This document shows, in pieces, positions 15,938 through 23,929 of a DNA stretch of 64,000 nucleotides. Position numbers and translations under genes: made by a program. The notes beneath the pieces are model-generated. The model saw only the letters and a list, made by a program, of their open reading frames with translations. It ran no database searches and was not told where the DNA came from. The stretch comes from Clostridiales bacterium. Its GTDB lineage: Bacteria; Bacillota; Clostridia; Peptostreptococcales; Anaerovoracaceae. Where the stretch lies: positions 1 through 64,000 of the forward strand of contig SVCQ01000010.1 of the NCBI GenBank assembly GCA_015058275.1, given 5' to 3'. Every line of letters starts with the position of its first letter. Within the stretch, counting starts at the first letter, position 1.

Positions 15938-17491
15938 ATGAAGAGAAGGAATACGATCGTTACTTTGATCCTGACTCTGTCGATGGTATTCAGCACATCC
16001 GCATTCGCGGTATTCGCTGACACCGCAGCAGATCAGGATGGCGAGCAGCTCGCAAAGGATACACCTGCGGCTGAAGAGCTCGTAAACGAGACCCCGGAGG
16101 AGCCTGCAGCTGTTACCGAGCAGGCAGAGGAAGTCCAGGAGCAGGGCACCGAAGCAACCGATAATGGAGGGGTCACAGCGGCAGAGGAGCCGACTGCAGA
16201 AACTAAGAAGTCTGTAGGGATTAGAATTGGTGACCATGATATTGTTAAAGTAAATGGAAAAGAGTCAGATACAGGTTGGACATATGATGGAAGTGGAAGC
16301 ACCAAAACCTTGACGCTTAATAATTACAAAGCTGGAGAATATGGTTATATTGGTTTTTATGGTACTGATCTTAACATCGTGCTTGTAGGGAACAACTCTT
16401 TAATGGAAATAATTAATGATGGACGATCCAATAAACTTGAAATATCCGGTAGCGGATCGATGACTATCAATGGTAGTGATAGTAGGGGTATTCGTGCAGG
16501 CACAGTTGAGATAAAAGGCGGTAATATTACGATTAAAGATGTAAGGACTGGTATTTCTGCCAATAATGTTAATATTTCCGGAGGGGAATTAAAGGCAACA
16601 AATTGCTATTACGGAATACTTGCCTCAGAAAAGATATCATTCAGCGGGGATATTCATGTAGATATTGAGACTAAAAGAATGGGATCGGCAGATAGTCCTA
16701 AGCCGGCAGTCGTCAGCTACAAAGAAGATGGCATCAAATTATCTGATGATGTACAGATCGTCCTGCCTGAAAAAGGGAAAACTGGAAAGTGTGTTGATGA
16801 GGTTCATGTGAGTGAAGTTAAAAAATATGCTGGCACAGCGATAACCGATGCTTCTGGTAAGCCTGCTGAGCATGTCATTATCGAAAAGGTCGCGAAGGAT
16901 CGTAATCCGAGCGGACTTCTGCTCTCCAAGGCTGTTGCCAAGGGCAAGACCAATATGGAGCTGTCGTGGACGGCTATGAATGATGTCGACGGATATGATG
17001 TGTTCTTCGCTCCATGCAACAGCAAGGGCAAGAAGTATGAGCCTGCACTGGTAGCATCAGTCGATAACGGCACTACTTCCTACACAGTAAGCAGCCTCAA
17101 GAAGGGTACTCCGTACAAGGCTTATGTACAGGCGTACATCATGAAGCAGGGCAGCAAGCAGTATGTGGGCACAAGCCTTCTGACTCACGCGTTTGCAGGC
17201 GGATCGAGCAAGAGATTCACAAATCCTAAAAGCGTTAAGGTCAAGAAGAGCAAGGTATCGGTCAAGACCGGTAAGAAGTATAAGATCAGGGCGAGCGTAA
17301 GGAAGGTAAAGAAGAGCAAGAAGCTCATCAGAATCGGACATGCTCCAAAGCTGAGATACCTGAGCAGCGATACTTCGATCGCAACTGTCAGCAAGAAGGG
17401 CAAGATCAAGGGTGTAGCTCCTGGTACATGCACTGTCTATGCGATAGCTGCCAACGGAGTATACAAAGCCGTAAATGTAACGGTCAAATAG
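15938..17491 (+). CDS. secreted surface protein with beta-helix-like, FN3-like and BIG2-like domains
   Basis: A 517-residue exported protein. The signal peptide covers about residues 1-27. A Glu/Thr/Ala-rich linker runs to about 90. A Gly/Asn-rich repetitive region (about 90-310) has short strands such as KLEISGSGSMTINGSDSRGI, typical of a right-handed beta-helix or carbohydrate-binding domain. A fibronectin type III-like domain (about 325-415, SWTAMNDVDGYDVFF) follows, then a Lys-rich bacterial Ig-like (BIG2) domain (about 430-517, LSSDTSIATVSKKGKIKGV). It has no LPxTG or membrane anchor, so it may bind the wall through its basic tail. The middle region, about 16205-16900, is far more A+T-rich than both ends of the gene, suggesting a swapped-in segment. 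GGAGG precedes the ATG. Confidence 0.85.
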   Translation: MKRRNTIVTLILTLSMVFSTSAFAVFADTAADQDGEQLAKDTPAAEELVNETPEEPAAVTEQAEEVQEQGTEATDNGGVTAAEEPTAETKKSVGIRIGDHDIVKVNGKESDTGWTYDGSGSTKTLTLNNYKAGEYGYIGFYGTDLNIVLVGNNSLMEIINDGRSNKLEISGSGSMTINGSDSRGIRAGTVEIKGGNITIKDVRTGISANNVNISGGELKATNCYYGILASEKISFSGDIHVDIETKRMGSADSPKPAVVSYKEDGIKLSDDVQIVLPEKGKTGKCVDEVHVSEVKKYAGTAITDASGKPAEHVIIEKVAKDRNPSGLLLSKAVAKGKTNMELSWTAMNDVDGYDVFFAPCNSKGKKYEPALVASVDNGTTSYTVSSLKKGTPYKAYVQAYIMKQGSKQYVGTSLLTHAFAGGSSKRFTNPKSVKVKKSKVSVKTGKKYKIRASVRKVKKSKKLIRIGHAPKLRYLSSDTSIATVSKKGKIKGVAPGTCTVYAIAANGVYKAVNVTVK

Positions 17492-17509
17492 AATAACACA
17501 GTAATTAAA

Positions 17510-17545
17510 ATCTCCCTTCGGCTCCGGCCGGAGGGAGATCTGTAT
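17510..17545. terminator. bidirectional terminator between convergent genes
   Basis: ATCTCCCTTCGGC pairs with GCCGGAGGGAGAT, a strong stem at 17510-17539, with A-rich bases before it and T-rich bases after. It separates the surface protein gene from the convergent membrane protein gene. Confidence 0.85.
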
Positions 17546-17562
17546 TGTATGGATTTTTGTCG

Positions 17563-18159
17563 CTACTCGGAGGCGACCTCGTTGAGGTAGTCTTCGTAGG
17601 CTCTGGCTATAGGGAGGTCCTTCCAGGCTCTGACTGCGAGTATGGTGAGGAACACCGCCATGGCTCCCATTACAAAGGAGAAGACGAATATGCCCGGCGA
17701 GAAGCCTCCTACGGTGGAGGCGTATACGATGCCGGCGGTGCCAAGCCACAGCATGACAGCGCATACTCCGTAGGCTATGAGCTGGGACCTTATGATCTTG
17801 AGTGTCGGGCTGACGACGGATCTGAGAGAGAGTATGTCCTCAGGGTAGTCGTCTGGGATATCGAAGTCAGGATCGTCGATTGCGTTCCTGATGGTCTCGG
17901 CTGCTTCGTAGACGGCGTCTGCTGACTTGAGCGATGCTTTCCTGGCGGCAAGGAATCCTAATCCAAACATCAGTATGGATATGGCTCCGGATATCGACCG
18001 GCCCATGATGATCCCGACTACAGCCATGGCAGCGCATACAAAGACCAGTATCAGATAGATCCTGCCGGCCTTGGCCTGCATGTCTCCGTATCTTTTGACC
18101 TGTTCGAGGACGAACTCTTCGTACCTGTGATCTCTGGCTTCTCTTTCTTTGGCATCCAT
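17563..18159 (-). CDS. uncharacterised four-helix membrane protein
   Basis: A 198-residue membrane protein. A charged cytoplasmic N-terminus (about 30 residues) is followed by a helical hairpin (IYLILVFVCAAMAVVGIIMG and AISILMFGLGFLAA), a 60-residue acidic soluble loop with DDPDFDIPDDYPEDIL, and a second hairpin (about 125-180), then a short charged tail. I recognise no family. The pattern suggests a small regulatory or scaffolding membrane protein. ACAGGAGTC lies upstream of the ATG. It converges with the surface protein gene and diverges from the flavin-oxidase-like gene. Confidence 0.75.
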   Translation of the reverse strand: MDAKEREARDHRYEEFVLEQVKRYGDMQAKAGRIYLILVFVCAAMAVVGIIMGRSISGAISILMFGLGFLAARKASLKSADAVYEAAETIRNAIDDPDFDIPDDYPEDILSLRSVVSPTLKIIRSQLIAYGVCAVMLWLGTAGIVYASTVGGFSPGIFVFSFVMGAMAVFLTILAVRAWKDLPIARAYEDYLNEVASE

Positions 18160-18238
18160 GATAATGACTCCTGTGATTTCCTTTACCGTTCATGATAATA
18201 TTAGTACAATCGAAACATAAAAGGAAAGGGGAATCGAT

Positions 18239-18715
18239 ATGTTCAGGAAGATGAGAAGGAGCCCGCAGGCTCTGACACGTGAAGAGATCGTCGAAGTTCT
18301 CAAGAAGGAGACAAGGGGAGTGCTGTCCGTGCAGGGCGATGACGGTTATCCTTACGGAGTCCCTATCAATCACTATTACGATGAGGAGACGAACAAGCTC
18401 TACTTCCATGGTGCCAACTTCGGCCACAGAGTGGACGCTATAAAGCGCGATCCTAAGGTCTCGTACTGCGTGTTCGGCCAGGACTACCAGAAGGAAGGCG
18501 ACTGGGCGAAGTATGTCAAGAGCGTCATCATTTTCGGAAAGGCCGAGCTCATAGAGGAGCAGGAAGAGATAAAGAAGTGGAGCCGTAAGCTCTGCAACAA
18601 GTTCCCGTGTCCGCCTGAGTATGTGGAGGCTGAGATCGAAAAGGACGCAGCGAGGACGCTGTGCTTCTCGATCGCTATCGAGGATATGAACGGCAAGCTC
18701 GTTCATGAGGCCTGA
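18239..18715 (+). CDS. pyridoxamine 5'-phosphate oxidase-family (NimA-like) protein
   Basis: A 158-residue split-barrel flavoprotein. The segments GVLSVQGDDGYPYGVPINHYY, LYFHGANFGHRVDAIKRDPKVSYCVFG and KSVIIFGKAELIEEQEE match the NimA/PPOX-like group common in gut Firmicutes. The His in FGHRVD is the position linked to cofactor binding in Nim proteins. It probably binds FMN or a related flavin and may reduce small molecules. Nitroimidazole resistance should not be assumed. An AAAGGGG ribosome site precedes the ATG. corA follows after 26 bases. Confidence 0.88.
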   Translation: MFRKMRRSPQALTREEIVEVLKKETRGVLSVQGDDGYPYGVPINHYYDEETNKLYFHGANFGHRVDAIKRDPKVSYCVFGQDYQKEGDWAKYVKSVIIFGKAELIEEQEEIKKWSRKLCNKFPCPPEYVEAEIEKDAARTLCFSIAIEDMNGKLVHEA

Positions 18716-18741
18716 GATGAACATAAGGTGAAGGGGGATAA

Positions 18742-19665
18742 ATGAGCTATTATCTTCTGGCTGAATCCATGCAGCCGTGCACAGAGGAGGAACTTCTCGC
18801 ACAGACTGAGCATCAGTATGCGGTTGTCCTCACGACAGAGGAGTGGATGCGTGACCGTGATCACTTCGACATGGGCATAGAGCGTGATCTGGATTCGGGC
18901 GACATCCATAACACAAAGGCTGAGGTCAACTATGACTCGCTTACAGGGACCTTCCGTATCCCCGACAGGGATGATATCGAAGGGAAGGACTACCGCTTTG
19001 CATTTGCTCTTGATGAGAAGGGCATAGTGTTCATAGATGACAGCGGCAAGGCCGAGGAAATGATAAGCAGGATCAGGCGCACCAAGCACTGGAGAGAGCC
19101 TTGCCTCGAACGCTTCCTGTATGACTTCCTCGAGCAGATCGTAGAGGATGATCTTGCGCTCTTGGAGCGCTACGAGAACGAACTGAGCCGTGTCGAGGAT
19201 GAGATCCTGAATTCGCAGGAGACAAAAGATCTCGGGCGCGTGCACGAGATCCACAACGACATACGCAGGCTGCTGGTGCACTACGAACAGATCATAGATA
19301 TGACGCAGGAGCTCGAGGAGAACGAGAATGGATTTTTCAGCGAGGACAATCTGCGATACATCCGTCTGTTCATGAATCTGATCGCAAGGAGGCGCGATTC
19401 CGCGGCTTCTATACGCGACTTCACCATGCAGATACATGACCTGTACCACGAACACCTTGAGATGAAGCAAAACAGGATAATGACGCTTCTCACGGTAGTC
19501 ACGACCATATTCATGCCGCTGACTCTCATCGCCGGCTGGTACGGCATGAACTTCCGCTACATGCCGGAACTCGGGTGGCGCTTCGGATATCCTGTAGTGA
19601 TAATCCTCAGCATCTCGATCGCGGTCGGATGCCTGCTGTTCTTCAAAAGGAAAAAATGGCTATAA
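18742..19665 (+). CDS. corA: CorA-family magnesium/divalent cation channel
   Basis: A 307-residue CorA protein, slightly short for the family. A large cytoplasmic N-terminal domain with long helices (about residues 100-250) is followed by two C-terminal membrane helices. The selectivity signature GMN is present in AGWYGMNFRYMPELGW, between the helices TLLTVVTTIFMPLTLIAGW and YPVVIILSISIAVGCLLFF. It forms pentamers that admit Mg2+ and related ions. GGGGGATAA precedes the ATG. Confidence 0.93.
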   Translation: MSYYLLAESMQPCTEEELLAQTEHQYAVVLTTEEWMRDRDHFDMGIERDLDSGDIHNTKAEVNYDSLTGTFRIPDRDDIEGKDYRFAFALDEKGIVFIDDSGKAEEMISRIRRTKHWREPCLERFLYDFLEQIVEDDLALLERYENELSRVEDEILNSQETKDLGRVHEIHNDIRRLLVHYEQIIDMTQELEENENGFFSEDNLRYIRLFMNLIARRRDSAASIRDFTMQIHDLYHEHLEMKQNRIMTLLTVVTTIFMPLTLIAGWYGMNFRYMPELGWRFGYPVVIILSISIAVGCLLFFKRKKWL

Positions 19666-19699
19666 TATAAGCAAGATAATTGTTTAGGAGGTTTTATTA

Positions 19700-20299
19700 A
19701 TGGGTATTTTAATGGTAATTCTTGGAGTCCTTCTGATCGCACTCGGCATCAGCTGCGCGGTCACACCGCTCGCCACACTTATGGCAGCCGGATACTTCAT
19801 CGCGATCGTACTTATCGCAAGCGGCGTGAGCGGCATCATAACAGGCTTCAGATACAAGCTCTACGGATCCAACTTCATCGTCAGCATCCTTGCGCTTTTG
19901 CTGGGCGTGCTTGCACTGGTCAGACCGGGCGGGATCAAGACGATCGATACCATACTTATCTATCTCTTCGCAGCATGGTTTGTTATCAAGGGCATTTCGT
20001 CCCTGTCCCTCTCGCTGAAGCTCAGGAAGATCGATCCGAGCAACCACTGGATCTGGGGACTGATCGTCGGCATACTCGGCATCGCACTTGGTATTTATTC
20101 TTTTATTCACCCGAGCGTTCCGGCCATCACGATCGGACTTCTGATCTCGTTCTACTTCATTGAAGCCGGATTCGATACCATCGCCACCGGCATGCTAGTA
20201 AAGGAAGTCACAGATACAGTTGACTCCATCGAGAAGGAAGTCAATGACGCTGTGAACTCTGCAGCGGATGCAGTCAATTCCGCTGACAGCGACAAATAG
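19700..20299 (+). CDS. DUF308/HdeD-family membrane protein
   Basis: A 199-residue protein with six predicted membrane helices in three similar pairs, for example MVILGVLLIALGISCAVTP, ILALLLGVLALVRPGGIKT and GLIVGILGIALGIYSFIHPS. The repeating L(L/I)GxxLIxxG...P pattern is the DUF308 signature found in HdeD. HdeD is linked to acid tolerance in enterobacteria, but the role in Firmicutes is unknown. The C-terminus is a polar helix rich in Asp, Ala, Val and Asn. TAGGAGG lies upstream. The thiamine pyrophosphokinase gene starts 14 bases later. Confidence 0.88.
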   Translation: MGILMVILGVLLIALGISCAVTPLATLMAAGYFIAIVLIASGVSGIITGFRYKLYGSNFIVSILALLLGVLALVRPGGIKTIDTILIYLFAAWFVIKGISSLSLSLKLRKIDPSNHWIWGLIVGILGIALGIYSFIHPSVPAITIGLLISFYFIEAGFDTIATGMLVKEVTDTVDSIEKEVNDAVNSAADAVNSADSDK

Positions 20300-20313
20300 T
20301 ATAAGGGCAAAAA

Positions 20314-20991
20314 GTGACAGAGAGCAGACATAGCAACAGATGTGTAATAGTGGGCGGCGCGGACATTTCATGTCCGGGCCGCGTCACAGCCTTCCTGAGG
20401 GAGGGCGATTTTGTGATATGCTGTGACAGCGGCCTCCGGCACGCGGGCGTGCTCGGCGCGCCGCCCGATCTCATAGTAGGAGACTTCGATTCATACGAAG
20501 ATCCGCATTCGGATATTGAGACGATCAGGCTCCCGGTAGCCAAGGACGATACGGATACCGTGTACGCAGTCAGGGAGGGTATAAAAAGAGGCTTTAAGGA
20601 CTTCCTCCTGATAGGCGCGATCGGAGCGAGACTCGATCACAGCCTTGTCAATGTATATCTGCTCGGCATGTTAAGAGATAACGGCTGCCGCGGGCTCATA
20701 GTCGATGACTACTCGGAGATCGAGCTCATATGCGCGGGTGATGAGCCTGCGCTTGTGGACTCGTCATATCCGTACTTCTCGCTTGTGGCCACAGAGGGCA
20801 TCGCCCGCGGAGTGAGCATCAAAGGCGCGAAGTTCCCACTCGAGGATGCGGAGATTACGCCGGGCTATCAGTACGCGACGAGCAACGAAGCCCTGCCGGG
20901 AGAGACAGCCGAGATCACGGTCGGAGAAGGCAGGCTGCTCCTCATACGCATACTCCCCGGAGCCGCCAAGAGACACTCCGAGGAGGAGTAG
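20314..20991 (+). CDS. thiN: thiamine pyrophosphokinase
   Basis: A 225-residue enzyme transferring pyrophosphate from ATP to thiamine. The N-terminal ATP-binding half has ICCDSGLRHA, PPDLIVGDFDSY and the KDDTDTVYAV metal site, and a linker with IGAIGARLDHSLVNVYLL (G-x-RxDH signature) leads to the C-terminal thiamine-binding beta-sandwich (YFSLVATEGIARGVSIKGAKFPL). It uses a GTG start with AAGGG upstream. In many Firmicutes this gene follows the rsgA-rpe genes. Here it follows a DUF308 gene and those neighbours are absent. Confidence 0.93.
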   Translation: MTESRHSNRCVIVGGADISCPGRVTAFLREGDFVICCDSGLRHAGVLGAPPDLIVGDFDSYEDPHSDIETIRLPVAKDDTDTVYAVREGIKRGFKDFLLIGAIGARLDHSLVNVYLLGMLRDNGCRGLIVDDYSEIELICAGDEPALVDSSYPYFSLVATEGIARGVSIKGAKFPLEDAEITPGYQYATSNEALPGETAEITVGEGRLLLIRILPGAAKRHSEEE

Positions 20992-21022
20992 AGATATTGC
21001 TGCCGGAATAGAACTTTGCAGG

Positions 21023-21862
21023 TTACAATTTCGGAATAACTTCATGCTCGATGATGCTGTTTATGAAAGGGATATTAACAACTCCGTTCACATCATATGT
21101 AACAATGAGGTTCTTCCACGGGACTATTTCGTTAGCTTCAAAATACCGCATCTTACGGTTGTGTCTGTAGGCATATTCCTTTAAATCCATCATGCCGGCA
21201 TGCTCCCAGTAGAACTCATCATTATTGAAGCCCTGAAATGTAAAATCGACCGAAAAGCTGAGGTCGTCCAGATGCAGCATCTGCTCGTATCTAAACGGAA
21301 CATCGTATTTATAAAGCTGCTCTGCTATATGCTGCTCAGACTTTGATCTTACCATCAGCCCTCTTGATGTGGGGAATCTCCGACCCTCCGGATTGAAGGA
21401 GCTCATCTCATAATCTTCAGCTGCCCATGCATCGTGGCGCCTTTTGGAATAATCATCTCTCTGACTGTAGTTGCCTGCACCTTCAAAATCGCTGCACAGG
21501 AAGTATTCATCCGGAAGATCCAGGTACGCCTTGTGCATCTTAGCTTTCAACGCATCCAGCTGCTCGTCTCTGTAGTGCTTCAATGCATTCCCAATAATTC
21601 TGATGTTGCTGCTCAATGCTTCTGACGATCTGACAAGGAACTCCTTGCGTGCGAGTTCTCTGACTGCCTCAGGCTTGTTATTCAGTGATACCTTCGTATA
21701 GCTTTCAGCGCCTTCCAGATTCTGATAATAGTAGCGTTTGCCTCTGGTCGAACTGACAACAAGGTGTCCCGTAGCAGATTGCTCAAGCTCTTTGTTGTAG
21801 GAATCGAGAAGTCGTTGCATTTCCTGCAACAAAAAGTCCATTTGATCCTTATATATGCTCAT
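21023..21862 (-). CDS. PD-(D/E)XK-type nuclease-like protein
   Basis: A 279-residue protein. An N-terminal helical or coiled-coil region (about 1-120) is followed by a C-terminal domain with a plausible PD-(D/E)XK nuclease core: RSKSEQHIAEQL (Glu176), RYEQMLHL, a DFTF strand (Asp206) and YWEHAGMMD (Glu220-His221), then a Lys and a closing NLIVTYD strand. Similar stand-alone proteins occur sporadically in gut Clostridia. Their role is not established. Composition is more A+T-rich than the neighbours. The start at 21862 follows TTTGGAGG. It is flanked upstream by repeated TTGTAG motifs and a repeat array. Confidence 0.7.
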   Translation of the reverse strand: MSIYKDQMDFLLQEMQRLLDSYNKELEQSATGHLVVSSTRGKRYYYQNLEGAESYTKVSLNNKPEAVRELARKEFLVRSSEALSSNIRIIGNALKHYRDEQLDALKAKMHKAYLDLPDEYFLCSDFEGAGNYSQRDDYSKRRHDAWAAEDYEMSSFNPEGRRFPTSRGLMVRSKSEQHIAEQLYKYDVPFRYEQMLHLDDLSFSVDFTFQGFNNDEFYWEHAGMMDLKEYAYRHNRKMRYFEANEIVPWKNLIVTYDVNGVVNIPFINSIIEHEVIPKL

Positions 21863-21875
21863 CTGAACCTCCAAA

Positions 21876-22047
21876 TTTGTAGGAATTAAAACGAGTATCC
21901 AGATTCTACAACATAAATTGCAAATTGTTTGTAGGATTCATGATGGAATCCTGAATTCTACAAATCCTCTTGCCCAAGCTAGCGGTTTGAAGCCGATTTG
22001 TGCATAAATGTTGTTGGATTCAGAGTGACTTTGCGATTTCTACAACA
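21876..22047. promoter_or_regulatory. repeated TTTGTAGGAWTC-like motifs upstream of the nuclease
   Basis: A 12-base motif occurs at least five times in the nuclease gene's upstream region. TTTGTAGGAATT (21876-21887) and TTTGTAGGATTC (21928-21939) read forward. AGATTCTACAAC (21901-21912), GAATTCTACAAA (21953-21964) and GATTTCTACAACA (22035-22047) read in reverse. The 21928 and 21953 copies form an inverted pair around 13 bases. This resembles operator sites for a regulator, possibly autoregulation, or binding sites of the nuclease itself. Confidence 0.5.
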
Positions 22048-22050
22048 TCT

Positions 22051-22360
22051 ACGCATTGCGCCTGCAGTGCACATAACGCCTTGCATATTTCAAATTGCGC
22101 ATTGCGCTGCCGTATTACGCATTGCGCCTGCCGTATTACGCTTTGCGCCTGCAAGTGCACATAACGCCTTGCGTATTTCACATCATGCACTTCGACTTAC
22201 ATATTTCAAATTGCGCATTGCGCCTGCAAGTGCACATAACGCCTTGCGTATTTCACATCATGCACTTCGCCTTGCATATTTCAAATTTCGCATTGCGCCT
22301 GCCGTATTGCGCATTGCGCCTGCCGTATTGCGCATTGTGCCTGCCGTATCACATATTGCG
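22051..22360. repeat. nested tandem repeat array (21-bp and 75-bp periods)
   Basis: The core word GCATTGCGCCTGC, or a one-base variant, recurs about eight times. Three copies near 22291, 22312 and 22333 are spaced exactly 21 bases apart and continue into CCGTATTGC. Two long units beginning near 22151 and 22226 repeat at 75 bases with almost no change and contain a shared GCACATAACGCCTTGC segment. A partial older copy starts near 22064. The array ends in a T-run at about 22361. Open frames through it are low-complexity artefacts of the repeat, so I call no gene. Confidence 0.85.
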
Positions 22361-22449
22361 CTTTTTTTAAAACTTCACAGGTGGCTGTATTGACATCCGG
22401 ATTCTATCCGTGTTTAATATTTAAGGTTAATAACAAGCGGAGGTATCTG

Positions 22450-23652
22450 ATGTATCAGGACAGCAAATTCAAAATAGAATTCAGCCCTACGATCGACATA
22501 AAGCTGCTTACGGAAGCGGGCATCGGACTCTCTTCTCAGCACACTATCCTTCCCGGTTTTTGTGACGTGCACGTGCACTTCAGAGAACCGGGTTTTTCTT
22601 ATAAAGAGACGATAGCGACCGGCAGCCTGGCCGCTGCACACGGCGGCTACACCGCGGTATGCACTATGCCCAACCTCGATCCCGTATCGGATTCGCCCGA
22701 GCATCTTAAGATGCAGCAGGACATCATTGACCGCGACGCAGTGATCAATGTGTATCCTTACGCAGCTATTACGGTAGGACAGAGGGGCGAGGCCCTGGCT
22801 GACCTTGACGGGATGGCAGACAAATGCATCGCATTCTCGGATGACGGCCACGGTGTGCAGTCGGACGACATGATGAGAGAAGCCATGTTCCGCGCGAAGG
22901 CCCTCGGCAAGATTATCACCGCTCACTGCGAGGTCAACAGCCTCCTCAAAGGCGGATACATACACGACGGAGATTACGCCAGGGCCAATGGTCACAGGGG
23001 CATATGCTCCGAGTCCGAGTGGCGCCAGATCGAAAGGGATATTAAGCTCGCTGATGAGACCGGCTGCGCATATCACGTATGCCACATCTCAACAAAGGAG
23101 AGCGTTGAGCTTATAAGAGATGCCAAAAAGAGTGGCGTCGATGTTACATGCGAGACAGCGCCTCACTACCTGCTGCTCGATGACAGCATGCTCAAAGAAG
23201 ACGGCAAGTGGAAGATGAACCCACCGCTCAGAAGCCCAAAGGACAGGGAGGCACTTCTGGACGGACTCACAGACGGCACCATAGACTGCATCGCGACAGA
23301 TCACGCGCCGCACTCGGCAGAGGAGAAGTCCCGCGGCCTTGAGAAGTCCGCATTCGGCATAGTAGGCATAGAGACGGCATTCCCGCTGGTATACACTTAC
23401 CTCGTGGTGCCGGGCATCATAACGATGGAGCAGCTCGAGCAGCTTCTCGTATACAACCCTCGCAGGAGATTCGGCATACCGCTCGGCAACGACTATTCGG
23501 TATGGGATCTCAGTGAGGAATGGAACATAGAGGAAGAGGAGATGCTCTCCATGGGCAAGGCCACGCCGTTTGAGGGCTGGCACGTAATGGGACGAAATTA
23601 CCTGACCGTCTGCGACGGCAAAGTGGCTTACAGCCTGGCAAATTGTTATTAA
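22450..23652 (+). CDS. pyrC: dihydroorotase
   Basis: A 400-residue metal-dependent amidohydrolase closing carbamoyl-aspartate to dihydroorotate. The metal ligands are visible: GFCDVHVHFREPGFSYKETI with the HxH pair and substrate Arg, HCEV, CHISTKESVELI, and the catalytic Asp in CIATDHAPHSAEEK. GGYTAVCTMPNL and the PLRS region are typical of the type I (Bacillus/Clostridium) enzymes. The N-terminus lacks the full small beta-sandwich of longer relatives. The start at 22450 has CGGAGG upstream. The longer open frame begins inside the repeat array and was rejected. First gene of the pyr cluster. Confidence 0.95.
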   Translation: MYQDSKFKIEFSPTIDIKLLTEAGIGLSSQHTILPGFCDVHVHFREPGFSYKETIATGSLAAAHGGYTAVCTMPNLDPVSDSPEHLKMQQDIIDRDAVINVYPYAAITVGQRGEALADLDGMADKCIAFSDDGHGVQSDDMMREAMFRAKALGKIITAHCEVNSLLKGGYIHDGDYARANGHRGICSESEWRQIERDIKLADETGCAYHVCHISTKESVELIRDAKKSGVDVTCETAPHYLLLDDSMLKEDGKWKMNPPLRSPKDREALLDGLTDGTIDCIATDHAPHSAEEKSRGLEKSAFGIVGIETAFPLVYTYLVVPGIITMEQLEQLLVYNPRRRFGIPLGNDYSVWDLSEEWNIEEEEMLSMGKATPFEGWHVMGRNYLTVCDGKVAYSLANCY

Positions 23653-23929
23653 AAGGCGGCGTTTGAAAGCCCGTCGCGGAGGCTTGAGGCCCGCCGGCAC
23701 TAAATGCATTCTATGATTGATACGGCGTTGCCGTAGTGTAGAATGCATTGATCTAAGGAGGCAAGCTCCTCCGATAGATACGATTGGCAAGCAGCACCGT
23801 TTTCCGGACTGCGCAGACAGAGTTTAGTACCGCTGCGGATCAGCCGATAGAGGCGAGAGCCGTACCCCGCGGAGGGGTTTCAGACGACGCATTTGATCAA
23901 TAGATAAGAAGACAGAAAGGGAGCAAACG
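23653..23929 (+). promoter_or_regulatory. structured pyrC-carB intergenic region with a dispersed repeat
   Basis: 277 bases without a gene but full of secondary structure. AATGCATTCTA (23703-23713) pairs with TAGAATGCATT (23739-23749), with ACGGC/GCCGT nested inside. GGAGG (23757-23761) pairs with CCTCC (23768-23772), and CCCC/GGGG form a small hairpin near 23875-23887. Bases 23781-23860 match, in reverse orientation, the element at 62816-62876. No typical PyrR-binding loop is obvious to me. It could be a carB leader, a mobile hairpin element or both. Confidence 0.6.

Noticed and set aside
14800..16023. 407-codon minus-strand open frame opposite the lipase-like gene
   Set aside because: The plus-strand gene has a lipobox, a GxSxG elbow and a ribosome site. 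The antisense frame has none of these.
22051..22360. CRISPR array
   Set aside because: The repeats are contiguous or nested with no unique spacers of constant length, and no cas gene is nearby.
21998..22393. Long open frames of about 90-130 codons through the repeat array
   Set aside because: They repeat the same few residues (RIAPAVL and the like) because of the underlying DNA repeat. They have no ribosome site and overlap in two frames, so they are artefacts.
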